Shown here one piece after another: positions 52,564 to 60,975 of a stretch of 64,000 bases of DNA. The first letter of the stretch is position 1, and every line of letters begins with the position of its first letter. The notes beneath the pieces are model-generated. The model made no database searches. It was given only the letters and a program-made list of their open reading frames with translations, and was not told the origin of the DNA. Origin of the DNA: Prevotella sp. E15-22 (GTDB lineage Bacteria; Bacteroidota; Bacteroidia; Bacteroidales; Bacteroidaceae); NCBI RefSeq assembly GCF_023204875.1, contig NZ_CP096247.1, positions 1,240,001 through 1,304,000 on the forward strand. The letters run 5' to 3'. The position numbers and the translations under genes are program-made.

Positions 52564-55500
52564 ATGGCAAAGAAACTTAAAAACATCAATGGTCACTTTG
52601 TAGAAAGCGACTATGAAAATGCACTCATTTCCTTTTTGGAAAATGAAAACTGGCAATACTTGTATGGGGATAATATTCCAAGAGCAAGTAGAAGAGAAGT
52701 TCTTTATATGGACGACCTCATTCATTTCTTAGAGAAAACGAATGAGGACTTAGAAGATGATGAGATTTGCCAGCTGGCAGAAAACATCAGGCTCATTGGT
52801 GCAGATACCGACTTTGCCACATTGCATAAAGTATATGGCTGGATGGTTAATGGTGTACAATATGTTTCCAAGAAAGGTGCGACAAAGACCATCAACTATA
52901 TCGACTTTAAAAATATAGAAAACAATATTTTTAGGGTTATCAATCAGTTTACTGTAGATTATATCAATAATGGCGAAGTGAAGAATAGGCGTCCTGACGT
53001 CCTCTTATATGTAAATGGATTACCCGTATGCATTATTGAACTAAAGAATCCTGCAGATGAAAAGGCCACCATTAATGACGCGTGGGAGCAAATAAACATA
53101 CGCTATTGGAGAGATATTCCAGAATTACTTCATTATTGCCCACTAGCATGCATTAGCGATGGTGTTAAGACACGTCTTGGTACAGTTCGAACTCCATACG
53201 AGCATTTCTATGCATGGCGAAGAGTCGAGAACGAAGATGAAATTTCGACCATGCCATTTGAAGAATTATCTACGATGGTTAAAGGTGTTTATCGCCCTGA
53301 CAGATTCCTTGAAATCTTTAGGGACTACATACTTTTCCAAGACGAGGAATTCGACTGCGACGAGAAAGAAATTGTTTGTCGATACCCACAATTCTTCGCA
53401 GCTCGTCTGTTACGAGAAAGCGTAGTCAAGTCAGTTAAAGAGCAGCAGGCTGGCAATGGCGACGGAAAAGGTGGTACATATTTTGGCGCTACTGGATGTG
53501 GTAAGACTTACACCATGGCATTTTTAGCTCGCCAGCTCTCTATGAGGTGTATGAATGATATTGGTTCGCCTACAATTTTAATGATTGTTGACCGTGACGA
53601 TCTTCAGAAACAGGGTGCAAAACTGTTTATGAAGAGTGAAGAGTTCCTAGGCTTAGGAGTTGTAGAGACTGTCCCCAGTAGAAAAAAACTTCGCGAAGAG
53701 CTCAAAGCTCGTGAAAGTGGAGGATTCTTTATTTGTACCATACAAAAATTCTGCGACAGAAAGGATGACCCCATCGGGCTTATTAACGAACGTTCTAATA
53801 TTATCTGTTTCAGTGACGAAGCTCATAGAACACAGATAGAAGGCTCTCGTCGTATAAAATTCAGCGATGATGACGACGAGAATATGAAGGCTTTGATATC
53901 CAAGCCTTATGCTACAGTACTACGTGAGGCATTTCCCCATGCTACATTCGTAGGATTTACAGGAACTCCTATTGAAGAGACATACCAGACATTCGGTAAG
54001 GAAATTGACCGATATACTATGGACCAGGCTGTAGCAGATGAAATTACTGTGCCAATAAAATACCATCCAAGAATAGCTAAGGTTCTTCTTGACCAAGAGA
54101 AAGCTAAAGAGATAGAAGCATATTATGCGAAATGTGCAGAAGAAGGTTCTACTAAGGAGGATATAGCAAAGAGCAAGAAAGCTATGAGTTCTCTAGAAGT
54201 AATACTTGGTGAATCCGACAGACTTGATAAATTGGCTGTGGACATACATGATCATTATGTAGCTGCTGTAGCTAATGACCCTGACAGAGTACAAAAGGCC
54301 ATGATTGTAAGTTCTAAAAGAGAAATAGCATATGCATTACTTTTGAAATTCAAGGATCGCTATCCAGAATGGTTCGAAGAAAGGAAGACTCCTGAAGGCG
54401 TTGAAGTACCAAAGGAAGAGCTCGATAAGATGGAGAAAGTTCCAATGCTTGCAATGGTTGCGAGTGTTGCTAGTAATGATGCAAAAGATATGTATGATTA
54501 TCTTGGTGGCGTTAAAAACGACAAGCGTACAGATAAATTTGATGCTGCTTTTAAACAGGTCCACTCAAATTTCCGTATCGCTCTTGTTGTAGACATGTGG
54601 ATTACAGGATTCGACGTCGACTGTCTGACATATATGTATAATGACAAACCGTTACAGAAGCATTCACTAATACAGACAATTAGCCGCGCAAATCGAAAAT
54701 TTCCTGGAAAGGAATATGGTTTAATAGTCGACTACATTGGAATCCGCGACCAAATGTTAGAGGCTAGGAAAATGTATGGAGGCGGTGGTTCTGTAGCTCC
54801 TACAGAAGACGACGTCGAACAAGCGACTGTTTTATTCCTGCAGCAGTTGGAAATTCTTAAATCGCTGTTTAAGGATTATGACCTTACACCTTTCTTGGAC
54901 GTTAAGACTGATCCAGCTAGGCGATACATTCTTCTTGCTAAGGCTGCAGAGTATGTTTTCTCTTCAAATGAGAAATTTAATCTGACTAGCAAAGACGGTA
55001 AGAAAACAAAGCCTGTATCATTCAAAACATATTTCCTGCAAAATGTCAAAAGAATGAGGAAAGCTTATGATATATGTCAGCCTTCAGGCGAGCTCCCTGA
55101 AGATGTATCTGCTCTTGCTCAATGCTTCATGGCGATTGCTGGTATGGTATATAAAATGAATGGTACCGACGCCCCCGATACAGACACAATGAACAGGCGT
55201 GTTGCAAAGATGGTGGAGGAAGCCTTAAAATACAACAAGGTCGAGAGCATCCTTGAAGAAGGTGAGGAAATGGACATCTTTGGTCCAGAATTTATCGAGC
55301 GTCTTTCAGACATAAAGATGCCAGCATCAAAACTTGAGATGCTGATAAAACTTCTTCGCCAGCAAATCACTGATTACGGTAGAACAAACCAAGTTGCATC
55401 TAAAAAGTTCCAAGAAATGCTGGAAGAAACCATCAAACAATATCATGAGCGCAGAAAATTCCTTTCTGAGGAAGAAGCTGGGGCTACACAGAATGAGACT

Positions 55501-55905
55501 TCGGATGATATCATTAAAGCAGCTACAGAACAGGCACTTCGGATATTGAAAGGGATGAAAGAGGATAGAGAAAGTTTCCGAAAGTTAGGATTAACATTTG
55601 AAGAAAAAGCATTCTACGATATTCTTATTCACCTTAGAGACAAGCACAATTTTGTTTATGGTGAGGATAAGACAATTGATGGTGTCGTAATCAACGAAAA
55701 ATGTAAGAGCTTGGCATGTAAAATACGTGAAATCATTGATGCAAAATCTTCATTTGCCGATTGGATTAATAACGAAAGAGTCCGTGAACAGCTTAAATTA
55801 GACATCAAGATATGTCTCGTTAAAAACGGCTATCCACCTCAGTACACTCCAGAGGTATTTAGAGATGTAATGGGACAAGTGGAGAATTTTAAAGAAAACG
55901 AATAG
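52564..55905 (+). CDS. hsdR: Type I restriction endonuclease subunit
   Basis: 1113 residues. Nuclease motif RRPDVLLY and IIELKNP (residues about 141-162; the D-x(n)-E-x-K type), motor P-loop FGATGCGKTYTM (about 304-315), SDEAHRTQ (about 417-424), and the helicase motif TGTPIEETYQ. The C-terminal part is helical and varied. It translocates DNA and cuts unmodified sites far from the target. 7 bp after hsdS. Confidence 0.96.
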   Translation: MAKKLKNINGHFVESDYENALISFLENENWQYLYGDNIPRASRREVLYMDDLIHFLEKTNEDLEDDEICQLAENIRLIGADTDFATLHKVYGWMVNGVQYVSKKGATKTINYIDFKNIENNIFRVINQFTVDYINNGEVKNRRPDVLLYVNGLPVCIIELKNPADEKATINDAWEQINIRYWRDIPELLHYCPLACISDGVKTRLGTVRTPYEHFYAWRRVENEDEISTMPFEELSTMVKGVYRPDRFLEIFRDYILFQDEEFDCDEKEIVCRYPQFFAARLLRESVVKSVKEQQAGNGDGKGGTYFGATGCGKTYTMAFLARQLSMRCMNDIGSPTILMIVDRDDLQKQGAKLFMKSEEFLGLGVVETVPSRKKLREELKARESGGFFICTIQKFCDRKDDPIGLINERSNIICFSDEAHRTQIEGSRRIKFSDDDDENMKALISKPYATVLREAFPHATFVGFTGTPIEETYQTFGKEIDRYTMDQAVADEITVPIKYHPRIAKVLLDQEKAKEIEAYYAKCAEEGSTKEDIAKSKKAMSSLEVILGESDRLDKLAVDIHDHYVAAVANDPDRVQKAMIVSSKREIAYALLLKFKDRYPEWFEERKTPEGVEVPKEELDKMEKVPMLAMVASVASNDAKDMYDYLGGVKNDKRTDKFDAAFKQVHSNFRIALVVDMWITGFDVDCLTYMYNDKPLQKHSLIQTISRANRKFPGKEYGLIVDYIGIRDQMLEARKMYGGGGSVAPTEDDVEQATVLFLQQLEILKSLFKDYDLTPFLDVKTDPARRYILLAKAAEYVFSSNEKFNLTSKDGKKTKPVSFKTYFLQNVKRMRKAYDICQPSGELPEDVSALAQCFMAIAGMVYKMNGTDAPDTDTMNRRVAKMVEEALKYNKVESILEEGEEMDIFGPEFIERLSDIKMPASKLEMLIKLLRQQITDYGRTNQVASKKFQEMLEETIKQYHERRKFLSEEEAGATQNETSDDIIKAATEQALRILKGMKEDRESFRKLGLTFEEKAFYDILIHLRDKHNFVYGEDKTIDGVVINEKCKSLACKIREIIDAKSSFADWINNERVREQLKLDIKICLVKNGYPPQYTPEVFRDVMGQVENFKENE

Positions 55906-55912
55906 AAATAGT

Positions 55913-56698
55913 ATGTTAGGAGCAATCATTGGAGATATCGTAGGTAGCCGATGGGAATTCAATCCCACGAATGACTACAATTTCGAATGGCTGTCCGAAG
56001 AAAACGGCTTCACCGACGATACTATATGTACTGTCGGTGTAGCCGATGCTTTATTAAATGACCGCGACTTCGGCGAGAGCATCCACAACTGGTGCCGTCG
56101 TTATCCACATCCTAAAGGTGGATATGGTGGACGTTTTGCTCAATGGGTACAAATCGACAATCCTCAGCCATACAACAGTTTTGGAAACGGCTCAGCCATG
56201 CGAGTCTCTCCAGTAGCTTATTGTTATAACAATATCGACGAGGTGCTTGATGCCGCTGCAGCCACAGCCCTCCCCTCTCATAATCATGATGAAGGTATAA
56301 AAGGGGCTCAGACCGTGGCACTTGCAATTTTCAGAGCTCTTCAGTTTGGCGAACAAGCACCAGATCACATTGCCGAAATTCTTAAAGAGTGTGTCCAGTT
56401 CTCTGACTATGATATCAACATCAATAAAGCCGAGGTTATCAATCGGTTCGATGAAACTTGCCAGGGCACAGTACCGGTAGCACTATGGATTATCGGCATC
56501 AGCGATGGCTTTGAGGATGCAGTTCGTAAGGCTGTAAGCCTCGGTGCAGACGCCGACACATTGGGCGCCATCGTTGGCAGTATCGCTGAAGCAATCTGGG
56601 GAATACCCGAGGAAATGAAGAAAGAAATAATGAGCTTCTTATCAAATGAAATGAAGCAGGTAATAAGTGAGTTCTATGAACATATAAGCAGAATATAG
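55913..56698 (+). CDS. ADP-ribosylglycohydrolase (DraG family)
   Basis: 261 residues. TDDT (34-37) is the first metal-binding motif and GADADT (about 216-221) the last, both coordinating the two Mg ions of DraG/ARH hydrolases. It removes ADP-ribose from proteins or nucleic acids. It starts 7 bp after the hsdR stop and is followed after 2 bp by a Nudix gene, so all five genes hsdM to Nudix form one tight transcript. The substrate is not shown. Confidence 0.9.
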   Translation: MLGAIIGDIVGSRWEFNPTNDYNFEWLSEENGFTDDTICTVGVADALLNDRDFGESIHNWCRRYPHPKGGYGGRFAQWVQIDNPQPYNSFGNGSAMRVSPVAYCYNNIDEVLDAAAATALPSHNHDEGIKGAQTVALAIFRALQFGEQAPDHIAEILKECVQFSDYDININKAEVINRFDETCQGTVPVALWIIGISDGFEDAVRKAVSLGADADTLGAIVGSIAEAIWGIPEEMKKEIMSFLSNEMKQVISEFYEHISRI

Positions 56699-56700
56699 AA

Positions 56701-57165
56701 ATGAAATACAGCTACAAATACCCTCGACCTGCAGTTACAGCTGATTGCGTAGTGATTACAAATGAACCACTCCCGAAGGTTCTGCTCATTCAGAGAGGTG
56801 CAGAACCTTTCAAAGGTTCATGGGCATTCCCTGGCGGATTTATGAACATGGATGAGTCCACGGAAGAATGCGCCATTCGTGAGCTGGAGGAAGAGACGGG
56901 GCTGAAAGTGACCACCGTTCATCAGATTGGAGCATACTCTAAAGTTGACCGTGATCCGCGAGGTCGTACAATCACCGTGGCATACCTCGCCATCATCGAC
57001 TCCCCTCAGGAGGTTCGAGGTCAGGACGATGCTGCTAAGGCTGAGTGGTTCCCGATTACAGAATTACCGCAACTCTCATTTGACCACTTTGATATCCTGC
57101 AAGATGCAACAAGAATTTATGGACATAATCTAAATGAGGACTTCAAAATGCAAAAAAAAACTTGA
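56701..57165 (+). CDS. Nudix hydrolase
   Basis: 154 residues with a perfect Nudix box starting at Gly46 (GX5EX7REUXEEXGU: E52, R60, E61, E64, E65, G67). The form and the preceding ADP-ribose hydrolase suggest ADP-ribose pyrophosphatase activity (to AMP and ribose-5-phosphate), but 8-oxo-dGTP or other substrates are possible. Last gene of the operon; the end overlaps a hairpin terminator. Confidence 0.9.
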   Translation: MKYSYKYPRPAVTADCVVITNEPLPKVLLIQRGAEPFKGSWAFPGGFMNMDESTEECAIRELEEETGLKVTTVHQIGAYSKVDRDPRGRTITVAYLAIIDSPQEVRGQDDAAKAEWFPITELPQLSFDHFDILQDATRIYGHNLNEDFKMQKKT

Positions 57166-57185
57166 AGGGTTTGATGCCCTTCAAG
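57151..57185 (-). terminator. Hairpin terminator, strongest on the minus strand
   Basis: CTTGAAGGG pairs with CCCTTCAAG (9 bp). On the minus strand it is followed by nine T, a perfect terminator for the small peptide gene and VWA gene; on the plus strand it closes the Nudix gene without a T run. Confidence 0.8.
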
Positions 57186-57199
57186 AACTATCTACTCTC

Positions 57200-57277
57200 T
57201 TACAAAAATATAGAGGCTACTTGAGCTATTAAACTAAGTACTGCGAGAAAAATTCCCCACTTTTCTCCTCTAGTCAT
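57200..57277 (-). CDS. 25-residue hydrophobic peptide (candidate type-I-toxin-like or 'smalltalk'-like)
   Basis: From ATG at 57275-57277 to TAA at 57200-57202, 25 residues: basic N-terminus MTRGEKW, then one membrane segment GIFLAVLSLIAQVASIF. Fifteen bases after the stop a 9-bp hairpin with nine T ends the transcript. A 12-bp hairpin abuts the start codon. This short gene, structured leader and strong terminator is the layout of membrane-acting type I toxins; Bacteroidota also have small one-helix proteins of unknown use. Confidence 0.6.
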   Translation of the reverse strand: MTRGEKWGIFLAVLSLIAQVASIFL

Positions 57278-57279
57278 CT

Positions 57280-57319
57280 TGTTAGGTTGAGTTTTCTAGT
57301 TTGTATCCTCAACCTAACA
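57280..57319 (-). promoter_or_regulatory. Hairpin abutting the peptide start codon
   Basis: On the minus strand TGTTAGGTTGAG pairs with CTCAACCTAACA (12 bp perfect, 16-nt loop), ending 2 bases before the ATG, so ribosome access would be blocked when folded. Confidence 0.6.
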
Positions 57320-57514
57320 GTTTATGAAAAAGCAGTTATTAAAACTGCAATTTTTAAAATTATTCATATCCTATTAAATTAAATTTACGTAGGTAGATTT
57401 AGGTCGTGCCTACTTCCAGACCAGTATGAGCTTAATAAGCGGAGCAAAGGTAACAAAAATAATTAAGAAAATAAAAAAATCCATATAAAATTATTCAAAT
57501 CTTCTATTTTTCTA

Positions 57515-58153
57515 TCAGTCTTCCCTAAAGAAATCTCCCTTACCCATCACCGTACCTTCGGCTACGCAACAGTTGTAGCGTTCTCGGCTCCGGCGTTCAC
57601 GGGCGAACATCTCCTTGGTACCTTTCTCATCCTGAGTAAAATCCATATGTTCCTCGATGGCAAACGACTGGGCCATCTCCTCCACATCAAGATTTTCAGT
57701 TCCAATCAGCGTGAAAGTCCAGTTCTGTTTCTTCAGCTTCTCGATAAGGGTACGTACCATCTTCAGCGACCATTCCTCTGAACAGTTCTCGTAACCGTCT
57801 GTTATGATGGTCACAAGGACATGATCGCCATCTTCTACTTGGGCGTTAACCTTTGAGATTCCCTTTCCGATAGCATCGTAAAGCGGAGTGGCAGCACAAG
57901 GATGGTACGCTTTCCACTTCAAATCCGATGTTTTGTCTGCAAGCGTATTGTCATAGTGCAGTTTGGTGTGGTCGCTGTCAAAGGTTATCAGCGTTACGTA
58001 CTGAATCTGGTTGGGGTACTTCTTCTGCATCATGCGGACAGTCTGCAGGGTTTCATTCATACCTGTGAAGGCCTGTTTGCGGATACGCTCCATTGAACCG
58101 CTTTCGTCTACAATAATCAAGTTGTGAACTCTTGTTGGAATTAAATCTGTCAT
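57515..58153 (-). CDS. VWA-domain protein (MIDAS)
   Basis: 212 residues, essentially one von Willebrand A domain. The metal-ion-dependent adhesion site reads DESGS (residues 16-20), with the Thr in AATPLYDA and the Asp in TIITDGYEN. Such small soluble VWA proteins act in TerY-type stress modules and with ATPases. It is divergent from the sigma/macrodomain fusion (124 bp apart), suggesting a functional pair. Confidence 0.88.
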   Translation of the reverse strand: MTDLIPTRVHNLIIVDESGSMERIRKQAFTGMNETLQTVRMMQKKYPNQIQYVTLITFDSDHTKLHYDNTLADKTSDLKWKAYHPCAATPLYDAIGKGISKVNAQVEDGDHVLVTIITDGYENCSEEWSLKMVRTLIEKLKKQNWTFTLIGTENLDVEEMAQSFAIEEHMDFTQDEKGTKEMFARERRSRERYNCCVAEGTVMGKGDFFRED

Positions 58154-58251
58154 AGTTGTAAATTTTAAAGGGTGAATACTATTTTCAACATGTCTTTATC
58201 ACTTTAAAGAAGATTTTCGAAAAAAATTAAGTAGTATCACGATTTTTTTCG

Positions 58252-58259
58252 TATATTCG
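58252..58259 (+). promoter_or_regulatory. Variant -7 box (TATATTCG) of the sigma/macrodomain gene
   Basis: Plus-strand TATATTCG, one change from TAnnTTTG, 17 bp before the ATG at 58277. Confidence 0.45.
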
Positions 58260-58276
58260 CCCCATAAAACAATAAT

Positions 58277-59335
58277 ATGACCTATAGACGACTATCTGAC
58301 AAGGAGATTCTAAGGGGCTTCCGCCAGGGCGACGCCGACATTATCCGTACTTATTTCTACGGATATTGTGAGGTCGGCTATTATATTTTCGACCAGCGGT
58401 ATCAGCTTCATGAGAAAGAGAACCTGGACTTCCTCTCACTCGCCCATCAGTATGCCATATTCCTGATGGAACATGATTGGAAGCCACTGGAGGACCATTC
58501 CCCAAACGTTTCCCTAAAGACCTGGCTTATCAACGGCTTTCGTTTCATAGTCCTCGATGCTCTGAAATGGTACCGCAAGGAATACGGCAGCATTACTTTT
58601 GAGGACTATCTCCAGTCATTCGATGTCTCGAGTAATCTCCGTCTGCAGTTTAATCATATGGTTGAAGATGTCTGCGACCATGTTCCTATGGGACGTCAGG
58701 AACGCCTTATCATAGATATGATTCTCCTGCAGGGCTTCAAATCTAAGGATGTTGCCGCCCAGATGGGAATGACTCCTGCAGCCATATCACAGAAATACAA
58801 GAAAATCAAGGAAGACATCATCGTACCGTATTTCCGTCAAAACTTTGATATGGACTTTGACATGCCTGAAATTATGCCGGACTTCGGCATAGTTGGCGAA
58901 CCTATGCTGGAAGAGGCAGCACCTTGTGCCGCACCTATGGATTTCATGAAAAGAAGAACTATGGAAGAAAAGCGTACTACTCCGGAGCATATTACATCGC
59001 TCCAGCCAAACGAGATTTTCGTCTTCGGATCGAACCTTCGCGGAATGCATGGCGGAGGTGCAGCATATGTTGCATATCGCCACTTCGGTGCCATCATGGG
59101 CCAAGGTGTCGGTCTGCAGGGACAGAGCTATGCCATCCCCACCATGCAGGGTGGCGTAGACACAATCCGTCCCTATGTGGTCGAGTTCATCGAATTTGCC
59201 AAGCAGCACCAGAACTTGACGTTCCTCGTCACCCGCATCGGTTGCGGCATCGCCGGCTTTACCGATGAAGAAATCTCTCCACTCTTCGAAGCTGCGCACG
59301 ATGTGAAGAACATCGTATTACCACCGAATTGGTAA
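58277..59335 (+). CDS. Sigma-70-like factor fused to a macrodomain-like (A1S_2505-type) domain
   Basis: 352 residues. Residues about 1-185 resemble an ECF-type sigma factor: region 2-like helices (NVSLKTWLINGFRFIVLDAL) and a region 4 HTH (GFKSKDVAAQMGMTPAAISQ at about 155-174). After a linker (about 190-235) a domain starts EIFVFGSNLRGMHGGGAAYV and includes GQGVGLQGQSYAIPT and VTRIGCGIAGF, the A1S_2505-like macrodomain-fold type, a likely binder of ADP-ribose-like ligands. The fusion suggests a sigma factor controlled by an ADP-ribose-type ligand. Proximity of DraG and Nudix genes is suggestive. Confidence 0.8.
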   Translation: MTYRRLSDKEILRGFRQGDADIIRTYFYGYCEVGYYIFDQRYQLHEKENLDFLSLAHQYAIFLMEHDWKPLEDHSPNVSLKTWLINGFRFIVLDALKWYRKEYGSITFEDYLQSFDVSSNLRLQFNHMVEDVCDHVPMGRQERLIIDMILLQGFKSKDVAAQMGMTPAAISQKYKKIKEDIIVPYFRQNFDMDFDMPEIMPDFGIVGEPMLEEAAPCAAPMDFMKRRTMEEKRTTPEHITSLQPNEIFVFGSNLRGMHGGGAAYVAYRHFGAIMGQGVGLQGQSYAIPTMQGGVDTIRPYVVEFIEFAKQHQNLTFLVTRIGCGIAGFTDEEISPLFEAAHDVKNIVLPPNW

Positions 59336-60020
59336 AATCTTACGTACCCCTCATTCCCGCGAGGTCGTATCGATTTGACGACTATATGACACATTGAGTC
59401 GTGAGACTCTACTTTTTGCTAAAGCGTGGGCATCGCTGACTTATTCTTTGGACTCTGTCTTGAATTTCCTGCGAGGCTTCTTGGACGCTGAATAATAGCA
59501 AATGCTTTTTATATTACCCAAAAGTCTGAGACGGCGAGCCGAGAGGTCCGCTGTCTCTTTATTTCTGTCCGCTTCTTCTTCAAAAGGTAGGCATAGCGCT
59601 GATGGGACATCTGTATGCCTGACAGTTCTTCGAGTACCAGGATCGTCACCCTCCATTGTTTACCCACGCTTGATGGACTTCACAACACTATAAGGTACTT
59701 GCTTCCATATCATTTTTCTTATCATACTCTTCTCGTGATTCTCTATACTGCCGACATCGATGTTGTATCTGCCGGCAAAACAAGGTAGTAGCCACCGGTT
59801 CCGCTTTCTGTGGTCATCAATAAGAAAGCCCATACCTCATACAAAAGAGGTTGCCATCCTATTCAATACAGATACACACTGGATATTGCCTAAGAAGGTA
59901 AAGCCAAATTGAGCGCCTGCAGTACCAGCTGCTGGGTGAATGTTTGCAGAATCTGTGTCATTACCATTTTCTCTGGCATGTATGACTTCTCATGTAAGCT
60001 TCCTGTGAGGCCCTTTACTT
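59336..60020. other. Gene-poor gap, possibly with a decayed gene
   Basis: About 685 bases with no convincing intact gene. A minus-strand frame near 59510-59660 reads protein-like for about 48 codons (ELSGIQMSHQRYAYLLKKK) but has no proper start, so it could be a gene remnant. A small hairpin GAGTC/GACTC with T-run at 59396-59418 may end the upstream transcript. Confidence 0.4.
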
Positions 60021-60279
60021 ATTTTTCCTTTGCAAATTTAGCGCAAGCCCGTGCCCTGCAAGTATCACTCAGCCGTTATTCCTACACAAAAATCACAGCA
60101 GCCTTCCGCATTTTCTTCTTCACGTCATAGCCTAAAGAAAATGAGGTATTCCATGATTTTTCCTTGTAATTCCTTGCATTAAAGCACTTTCCGCTTGCTG
60201 CTCTTTATTGCACGTAAAAATTACAAAAGCTCCTCGGAGCTACATTAACAAGAAGTCAAACATTAATAAAATAAGAATT
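60021..60279 (+). ncRNA. Long structured leader, copy B
   Basis: Aligns with 33211-33459 over the whole length (shared blocks listed there), including a hairpin at the same place: CATTTTCTT / AAGAAAATG (60109-60117 and 60135-60143). One stem position is changed on both sides (G-C in A, T-A in B), a compensating change. Ends at the ATG of the next gene. Confidence 0.65.
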
Positions 60280-60504
60280 ATGACACAGAATGTACAAACA
60301 TCAGTTTTCACTCGCAGCAGGTTATACAGCAAGCGCTATTATCCCGGCAATATCTACAATGTGGTTGTCAATTGTGAGGATGGCGAGTATTATGAGTATG
60401 AGGTAGAGGCAGATACATTTGCCAAAGCCACAGAGCAGGCAGAACAGATGGCTATGGATCTGATGGCAGATATTACATTCATCGAAGTCTATAAAACAGT
60501 ATAA
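60280..60504 (+). CDS. Small protein behind leader copy B, 74 residues
   Basis: Start at ATG 60280, fixed by the leader alignment with ardA; an ATG 24 codons earlier lies inside the leader. RRLYSKRYYPGN-like basic start (SRLYSKRYYPGN), then acid beta stretch NCEDGEYYEYEVEADTF and a helix (KATEQAEQMAMDLMADITF). Unknown family; its shared leader with ardA suggests a mobile-element defence or maintenance role. Confidence 0.65.
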   Translation: MTQNVQTSVFTRSRLYSKRYYPGNIYNVVVNCEDGEYYEYEVEADTFAKATEQAEQMAMDLMADITFIEVYKTV

Positions 60505-60544
60505 ATCACAAGAATAGAGTATTAACAATTAAAAAATAAGTATT

Positions 60545-60916
60545 ATGGAAGCAAAAGTTATTATCGTTACAGAAGTGAAGTCTAACAAGAGTGAGAACAA
60601 TGTATGGATGGTGGCCATCACAGGTGAAGAACAAGGTCAGGCATACTGCAAGAGTCCCTACAAGGCCATGCGTTTCGCTTTCATGTTGAAAAAGCAGACA
60701 GGATTCCATATCGAGGATGCATCCCTCAAGGCCCTCTCAGAGGAAATTGCTAAGGTAAAAGCAGCATCTGCTGAATCCGAAGCTGAGAAGCCTGCAGAGC
60801 AGGAAGTCCAGCCAGAGGAAAAGCCAAAGAAGCAGCGCAAGCCTCGCAAAAAGGCAGAGCCTAAGGTCGTTTCAATGGCTCCTGAAGCTCCACAAGATTT
60901 GATTGCCTTCCTTTAA
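60545..60916 (+). CDS. Small protein with basic-acid tail, 123 residues
   Basis: N-terminal 65 residues form a beta-alpha unit (KVIIVTEVKSNKSENNVWMV), the rest is an Ala/Glu/Lys/Pro-rich tail with KPKKQRKPRKKAEPK. 40 bp after the previous gene, likely same transcript. Function unknown. Confidence 0.6.
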   Translation: MEAKVIIVTEVKSNKSENNVWMVAITGEEQGQAYCKSPYKAMRFAFMLKKQTGFHIEDASLKALSEEIAKVKAASAESEAEKPAEQEVQPEEKPKKQRKPRKKAEPKVVSMAPEAPQDLIAFL

Positions 60917-60938
60917 GGGGGCAATCATTCTTTTTTTT
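60901..60938 (+). terminator. Terminator overlapping the end of the 123-residue gene
   Basis: GATTGCC pairs with GGCAATC, loop 12, then ATTC and eight T. The stop codon lies in the loop. Confidence 0.8.
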
Positions 60939-60967
60939 GTGTCTTTTCCCCGCCCACCGCCCTTTCG

Positions 60968-60975
60968 TATCTTTG
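60968..60975 (+). promoter_or_regulatory. -7 box (TATCTTTG) of the next virion-like gene
   Basis: Plus-strand TATCTTTG 17 bp before the ATG at 60993. Confidence 0.7.

Larger units (their letters stand above)
57186..57514. other. Gap holding the small hydrophobic peptide and its hairpin
   Basis: AT-rich sequence between the Nudix and VWA genes; apart from the peptide gene at 57200-57277 and hairpin at 57280-57319, nothing else is seen. Confidence 0.5.

Noticed and set aside
60208..60279. Upstream ATG of the 74-residue gene
   Set aside because: It lies inside the leader that aligns with the untranslated leader of ardA.
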